Notes under the pieces: model-generated
Told to the model about the DNA's origin: nothing
Database searches by the model: none
What the model saw: only the letters and a program-made list of their open reading frames with translations
Source of the DNA: Sulfurimonas sp.
GTDB taxonomy: Bacteria > Campylobacterota > Campylobacteria > Campylobacterales > Sulfurimonadaceae
Direction: 5' to 3'
Length of the DNA stretch: 9,779 nt
Assembly (NCBI GenBank): GCA_003978475.1
Contig: QNZR01000234.1
Span: 1-9,779 of the forward strand
Position numbers and translations under genes: made by a program
Shown: positions 6,412 through 9,779 of the stretch, one piece after another
Numbering within the stretch: the first letter of the stretch is position 1
Layout: each line of letters starts with the position of its first letter

Positions 6412-7407
6412 ATGTACGCAGCATTTCGCTCAATAGGTGCCTATGCTCCAGAAAAAATTCTAACCAACAGCGATCTGTCGCAGATGGTGGATACCACTGA
6501 TGCGTGGATCACCAAGCGTACCGGCATTAAAGAACGTCGCATAGCAGCTTTGGACGAGACAACGTCTGACATGGGTGTTAAAGCATGCGAACAAGCCATA
6601 GAGCGTTCCGGTATTGCCAAAGATGAGATCGACATGATTATTTGTGCGACGATCTCGCCAGATTATTTTTGCATGCCCTCGACGGCAACGGTCATTGCAA
6701 CCAAACTCGGACTTTCTACCATTACTGCTTTTGATATTTCCGCAGCGTGTACGGGATTTGTCTATGTCTTAAGTATTGCCAAGGCATTTATTGAATCCGG
6801 AATGAAAAAAAATGTACTGATTGTCGGAGCAGAGAAGCTGAGTGCCATTACCGACTACAGCGATCGGGGTACCTGTATTTTATTTGGCGATGGCGCCGGT
6901 GCCGCACTCATTAGTGCCACCGAAAATAGCTGTGATGCTATTATTGATGTGCATACCGGCTCCGACGGTACCTATGCTGATCTGCTGATGACTCCAAACG
7001 GCGGTAGCGGTTCGGCGCATGATGCGCTTGATCGTGAAGCGGCGGGATGCTATATGAAAATGAAAGGCAATGAAACGTTTAAGGTGGCGGTGCGCACGCT
7101 CACGAGTGATGTAGTCTCCATTTTAAAAGAGAACCGTATTGATGCTTCGGCCATTAAACATTTTATTCCGCATCAGGCAAATTACCGTATTATTAAAGCC
7201 GTCGGCGATGCGCTTAATATGCGTGATGAGCAAGTAGTGCTAACGGTGGCAAAATATGGGAACACCTCAGGAGCCTCCATACCTATGGCGATTAACGATA
7301 TATATGAATCAGGAGCGCTGCAAGCCGGAGAACTCATGCTTCTTGATGCTTTTGGCGGTGGGTTGACCTGGGGAAGCGCACTGCTTCCGTTTGCGCCACC
7401 GTCTTAA
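6412..7407 (+). CDS. fabH: 3-oxoacyl-ACP synthase III (FabH)
   Basis: FabH condenses acetyl-CoA (or another short acyl-CoA) with malonyl-ACP to start type II fatty acid synthesis in the cytosol. The 331-residue protein has all three active-site residues: Cys113 in ISAACTGFVY, His254 in IPHQANYRI, and Asn284 in KYGNTSGASIP. The N-terminal DAWITKRTGIKERRIA and C-terminal AFGGGLTWGSALL are also typical thiolase-fold signatures. The ATG lies 3 bp after plsX, with a modest AAGG ribosome binding site inside the plsX end. The TAA stop overlaps the 16-bp palindrome that leads into the HIT gene. Confidence 0.97.
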   Translation: MYAAFRSIGAYAPEKILTNSDLSQMVDTTDAWITKRTGIKERRIAALDETTSDMGVKACEQAIERSGIAKDEIDMIICATISPDYFCMPSTATVIATKLGLSTITAFDISAACTGFVYVLSIAKAFIESGMKKNVLIVGAEKLSAITDYSDRGTCILFGDGAGAALISATENSCDAIIDVHTGSDGTYADLLMTPNGGSGSAHDALDREAAGCYMKMKGNETFKVAVRTLTSDVVSILKENRIDASAIKHFIPHQANYRIIKAVGDALNMRDEQVVLTVAKYGNTSGASIPMAINDIYESGALQAGELMLLDAFGGGLTWGSALLPFAPPS

Positions 7408-7422
7408 ATTTACATGTAAATT
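7407..7422. repeat. Palindrome AATTTACATGTAAATT, copy 2 (fabH-HIT gap)
   Basis: Perfect 16-bp palindrome, the longest of the three TTACATGTAA copies. It begins on the last base of the fabH stop codon and ends one base before the HIT ATG, filling the space where a ribosome binding site would be expected. As RNA it could form a 6-bp A/U-rich stem with a CATG loop, probably too weak for termination. Confidence 0.75.
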
Positions 7423-7423
7423 G

Positions 7424-7795
7424 ATGCGACTGTTTGAAAATAGGCTGATTTTTGTGGAGACTCATGAGAGTGAGGTTCCATGGCTTAAAGTGTTTACCCA
7501 AGAGGTCAAAAAAGAGTTTAGCGAGTGTACTCCAGAAGAGAAGACTGCCCTGTTTTTGGCATTGGATATTATTGAAAACATAATGTTGGATTATTATCAT
7601 CCCGATAAAATCAATATAGCCTCATTTGGAAACATGCTGCCACATGTTCACTGGCATATTAGCGCTCGTTTTAAAGAGGACAGCTATTTTCCTGAACCCA
7701 TGTGGGGAGCCGTGCAACGCAAAAATACGTTAGACCTACCTCCATTTGAACTGTTTTGCCAGGAGGTGGTTAGCAAGCTAGAGATTAGTCTCTAG
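7424..7795 (+). CDS. HIT-family protein (histidine-triad nucleotide hydrolase/transferase superfamily)
   Basis: A 123-residue protein with the histidine triad His74-Val-His76-Trp-His78-Ile, followed by SARFKEDSYFPEPMWG. The run INIASFGNMLPHVHWHISAR (63-82) is the conserved active-site region, and the middle histidine normally forms the nucleotidylated intermediate. The family hydrolyses nucleotide phosphoramidates or dinucleoside polyphosphates; the actual substrate here is unknown. Start choice: the frame is open back to a TTG at 7391 inside fabH, but the ATG at 7424 gives a normal N-terminus (MRLFENRLIFVETHESEVPW) and clears the fabH stop. No Shine-Dalgarno sequence exists because the palindrome occupies that space, so translation may depend on coupling to fabH, 16 bp upstream. 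The 3' end overlaps the convergent helicase gene by 11 bp. Confidence 0.85.
   Translation: MRLFENRLIFVETHESEVPWLKVFTQEVKKEFSECTPEEKTALFLALDIIENIMLDYYHPDKINIASFGNMLPHVHWHISARFKEDSYFPEPMWGAVQRKNTLDLPPFELFCQEVVSKLEISL
7778..7795. terminator. Hairpin over the convergent stop codons of the HIT and helicase genes
   Basis: CTAGAGA (7778-7784) and TCTCTAG (7789-7795) form a perfect 7-bp stem with a TTAG loop. The HIT stop TAG is the last three bases of the stem; the helicase stop (TAA on the minus strand, 7785-7787) lies in the loop. No T-tract follows on either strand, so action as a bidirectional terminator is uncertain. Confidence 0.4.
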
Positions 7796-9293
7796 AGCGA
7801 TTTCTGTTACCGCCGCCATGTCGGTTACGGTTTCGATCACCGCTATTTCGGCTGCGTGAACGGTGATGTGAGCGGTTTCGATGATGAGAACGGCTCTTGT
7901 CGCCACCGCCTCTGCTGTTGAGATTCTGCATAATTTTTTCCAGACGCTCCGGCGCAATACCGATATTGTTCGGTCCTTTAATGCTTTGTGTATCCAGCAG
8001 CATGGAAGCGAGCTTGTAGATGACCTGTTCCATATCCATATCATTTTTTAGCGCATCAAGAATAAGATGGGCCTCATCATAGATTTTTTGCTGCTCAATA
8101 TCATGTACCAGGCGATCCAGCCCCGCTTTTTTAACATCATGCTTACTAGGAATAAAAGCATGCTCCATCGTAGTTCCCACTTTGGATTTAATGCGCTGTA
8201 GCTCTTTAAACTCCAGTGGCGTGACCAGAGTAATGGCCATTCCTTTTTGTCCGGCACGTCCGGTTCGTCCAATGCGGTGAACATAGCTCTCCGGATCAAA
8301 GGGAATATGAAAATTAATGACATGGCTGACATCATTAATATGAATGCCGCGCGCAGCAACATCGGTAGCAACAAGAATATCTACCCCGTCACCTTTGAGT
8401 CCGCGAATGACCGCTTCACGTTGACGCTGCTCCATATCGCCATGCAAACCCTTGGCGCTGTAACCTACGGCAGAGAGTACATTGGAGAGGCGGTCAACTT
8501 CGCGTTTGGTGCGGCAGAAAACTACGACTTTTTGTGTCTCTTGTGTATCAAGGAGGCGAATAATAGCATCATCACGCTCATTTTCATCAATAACATAGTA
8601 TTGCTGGGCAATATCTTTATTGGTGGTTTCGCCCTTGGTAATCGAGATAAATTTGGGGTTGACTAAAATACGTTCTGCCAGCTTTTTAATCGGTGGTGGC
8701 ATGGTGGCAGAGAAGAGCAGGGTTTGGCGATCGCTGGGAAGGTAGGAAAATATTTCGTTAATATCATCCAAAAATCCCATGTCCAGCATTTCGTCGGCTT
8801 CATCTAAAATAATGGTGGAGGGCGTAAAATCTTTAACCATATTGCGTTTTAAGATGTCAAGCAGTCGTCCCGGTGTGGCAATAACGACTTGTGCTCCCCG
8901 CTCAATCAGACCAAGCTGTCTGCCGTAAGAGCTGCCGCCGTAAATGGTGACGGTACGAATACCGAGATTTTTGCCGTACTTGAAAAGTTCATCACTGACC
9001 TGATTGGCAAGTTCACGGGTTGGGGTAATAACCAGAGTTTCGACACCGCCTTTAAGGTGCATGTTGTTTAAAACAGGCAAACCAAATGCAGCAGTTTTCC
9101 CGGTGCCGGTGTGGGCTTGTCCGACGACATCGCGCCCTTCCATAATGATGGGTATTGCCATCGCCTGAATGGGACTCGGAAGCTTAAAACCGGCATGTGA
9201 GAGTGCTTGCATAATGGGGCGTTTAAAGCCGAACTGCTCAAAACTATTTTCAATAGTCGTTGAGGGTTGGTTGGAGGTTGTTTCTTGAGACAT
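7785..9293 (-). CDS. rhpA: DEAD-box RNA helicase, RhpA type
   Basis: An ATP-dependent RNA helicase of 502 residues that closely resembles, from memory, H. pylori RhpA, the sole DEAD-box helicase there and a partner of RNase J in the RNA degradosome. Motifs in order: Q motif GFKLPSPIQ (Gln43), motif I AHTGTGKT (60-67), Ia PTREL (91-95), Ib TPGR (140-143), II DEAD (164-167), III SAT (195-197), IV VVFCRT (257-262), V ATDVAARGIHI (309-319), VI HRIGRTGR (339-346). Motif V has His where families usually have Asp (ARGxD). The tail from 461 is disordered and basic, rich in Arg, Ser, His, Asn and Gly, typical of an RNA-binding extension. The ATG at 9293 has only a weak GAGAG ribosome binding site. A GCTATAAT promoter about 150 bp upstream gives a long leader that can fold. 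Such genes are often cold-induced; that is inference here. Confidence 0.95.
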   Translation of the reverse strand: MSQETTSNQPSTTIENSFEQFGFKRPIMQALSHAGFKLPSPIQAMAIPIIMEGRDVVGQAHTGTGKTAAFGLPVLNNMHLKGGVETLVITPTRELANQVSDELFKYGKNLGIRTVTIYGGSSYGRQLGLIERGAQVVIATPGRLLDILKRNMVKDFTPSTIILDEADEMLDMGFLDDINEIFSYLPSDRQTLLFSATMPPPIKKLAERILVNPKFISITKGETTNKDIAQQYYVIDENERDDAIIRLLDTQETQKVVVFCRTKREVDRLSNVLSAVGYSAKGLHGDMEQRQREAVIRGLKGDGVDILVATDVAARGIHINDVSHVINFHIPFDPESYVHRIGRTGRAGQKGMAITLVTPLEFKELQRIKSKVGTTMEHAFIPSKHDVKKAGLDRLVHDIEQQKIYDEAHLILDALKNDMDMEQVIYKLASMLLDTQSIKGPNNIGIAPERLEKIMQNLNSRGGGDKSRSHHRNRSHHRSRSRNSGDRNRNRHGGGNRNRSRD

Positions 9294-9317
9294 AGAGCTC
9301 TCTTTTTCAATTAATTT

Positions 9318-9430
9318 ATATTGTTGAAAAAGGATTACGTCATCACCAATTTACATGTAAAAATAGTTTTACGATTGTCTGTATGCAGATGTAGAAGTGC
9401 CATAAGCGGCAAAAATGTTCTCAACAATAT
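9318..9430 (-). promoter_or_regulatory. Potentially structured 5' leader of the RNA helicase mRNA
   Basis: Two 10-bp arms, ATATTGTTGA (9318-9327, plus strand) and TCAACAATAT (9421-9430), are perfect inverse complements. In the minus-strand transcript they would pair the very 5' end with a segment about 25-34 nt before the start codon and close a domain of about 93 nt. Inside lie the small hairpin TGCC-gcttat-GGCA and the TTTACATGTAAA palindrome. A competing pairing, CACCAA (9344-9349) with TTGGTG (9431-9436), is also possible. This is a possible RNA switch or autoregulatory leader; it is not a recognised riboswitch class. Confidence 0.4.
9350..9361. repeat. Palindrome TTTACATGTAAA, copy 3 (argF-helicase gap)
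   Basis: Perfect 12-bp palindrome in the 194-bp gap between the argF-like end and the helicase, 56 bp before the helicase ATG and inside its predicted leader. It shares the TTACATGTAA core with the copies at 104-113 and 7407-7422. Confidence 0.75.
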
Positions 9431-9439
9431 TTGGTGGGC

Positions 9440-9447
9440 ATTATAGC
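9440..9447 (-). promoter_or_regulatory. RNA helicase promoter -10 box (GCTATAAT)
   Basis: On the minus strand a T-run is followed by GGCTATAAT, identical in its core to the uvrB and ndk -10 boxes. Transcription would start near 9432, giving a leader of about 138 nt before the ATG at 9293. A weaker TATAAA at 9315-9320 (minus) is an alternative that would give a short leader. Confidence 0.6.
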
Positions 9448-9487
9448 CAAAAATTACTGAGAAAGTGATGCTTTCTTGACATTATTG

Positions 9488-9779
9488 TTATTTTCTTTGC
9501 CTGTCAAGCCAAACCATAAGACCTTTTTGGGCGTGAAGACGGTTTTGAGCTTCATCAAATACGACACTTTGCCTACCTTCAAGAACGCTCTCGCTGACCT
9601 CCTGATTGCGATAAGCGGGAAGACAGTGTAAAAAGATTGCATCTTGATGGGCAATAAGTCTATCTAGCTTTTTTATTTTTTTAGGAGGAATCACTTTAAA
9701 TATTTGACCATTCCTATTTATCTCTAAAACTTTTCCTGTCTCTAAAAGCATATCCAAAAGTTTAAAAAGGTCTTTTCTA
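9488..9779 (-). CDS. argF: Partial open frame: ornithine carbamoyltransferase C-terminus joined to an antitoxin-like segment
   Basis: The frame is open from the right edge to the TAA at 9488 and encodes 96 complete codons. The last 50 or so are unmistakably the C-terminus of ornithine carbamoyltransferase (carbamoyl phosphate plus ornithine to citrulline, arginine synthesis): DAIFLHCLPAYRNQEVSES, with the catalytic Cys-Leu-Pro motif, then VVFDEAQNRLHAQKGLMVWL. The upstream part is wrong for this enzyme. The DVWxSMG motif expected about 35-40 residues before HCLP is missing in all three minus-strand frames. Instead the frame reads RKDLFKLLDMLLETGKVLEI, then NRNGQIFKVIPPKKIKKLDRL, which by eye resembles Phd/YefM-type antitoxins. 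GC drops from about 46% (9541-9660) to about 26% (9661-9779). It may be an argF remnant beside an inserted toxin-antitoxin gene, or an assembly artefact. The complete enzyme is not encoded here. Confidence 0.75.
   Translation of the reverse strand, partial: RKDLFKLLDMLLETGKVLEINRNGQIFKVIPPKKIKKLDRLIAHQDAIFLHCLPAYRNQEVSESVLEGRQSVVFDEAQNRLHAQKGLMVWLDRQRK
9625..9667. other. Compositional junction between argF 3' end and AT-rich antitoxin-like sequence
   Basis: Base composition and protein resemblance both change in this interval. Right of about 9661 the sequence is dominated by A/T runs; left of it the codons look like the rest of the window. The exact crossover cannot be placed because RLIAHQDAI could belong to either parent. 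Confidence 0.55.

Noticed and set aside
9315..9320. TATAAA on the minus strand as the helicase -10 box
   Set aside because: Possible, but weaker than GCTATAAT at 9440-9447, which matches two other promoters in the window; kept only as an alternative.

Overview
The window is about 9.8 kb of mostly ordinary chromosome from a Campylobacterota (epsilonproteobacterial) organism. GC is in the mid-40s percent, so it fits a Sulfurimonas/Sulfurovum/Sulfuricurvum-like relative better than Helicobacter or Campylobacter. Three things support this. The order metK ... fdxA, ndk, yceD-like, rpmF, plsX, fabH joins the H. pylori metK-ndk-HP0199-rpmF-plsX-fabH and C. jejuni fdxA-ndk-Cj0331-rpmF-plsX-fabH arrangements (recalled, not searched). 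The L32 protein is the zinc-free epsilonproteobacterial form. The promoters show the lone GCTATAAT -10 box typical of the group.

Layout. 1-2097 (minus): the first 26 codons of a DedA-like membrane protein lie behind uvrB (nucleotide excision repair); uvrB appears to be transcribed from a -10 box so close to its ATG that the mRNA would be leaderless. 2098-2273: divergent AT-rich promoter region with a Fur-box-like sequence. 2274-3939 (plus): a 75-residue coiled-coil protein, a 75-residue ZapA-like protein and metK (SAM synthetase, TTG start). 4059-4316: a 2[4Fe-4S] ferredoxin with its own promoter and a hairpin behind it. 4458-7795 (plus): a tightly packed operon ndk, yceD-like, rpmF, plsX, fabH and a HIT-family protein, linking nucleotide pools, ribosome assembly and the start of lipid synthesis. 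7785-9293 (minus): a DEAD-box RNA helicase of the RhpA type, convergent with and overlapping the HIT gene, with a leader of about 140 nt. 9488-9779 (minus): an open frame whose end is the C-terminus of ornithine carbamoyltransferase, but whose upstream part is AT-rich and resembles a Phd/YefM-type antitoxin.

No complete undescribed system is visible; the genes are housekeeping. The observations most worth a second look are: three copies of the palindrome TTACATGTAA, all between genes and two starting at a stop codon; the antitoxin/argF junction at the right edge, either a real insertion scar or an assembly chimera; and the potentially folded leader of the RNA helicase. No tRNA, rRNA, CRISPR array or complete mobile element was seen.
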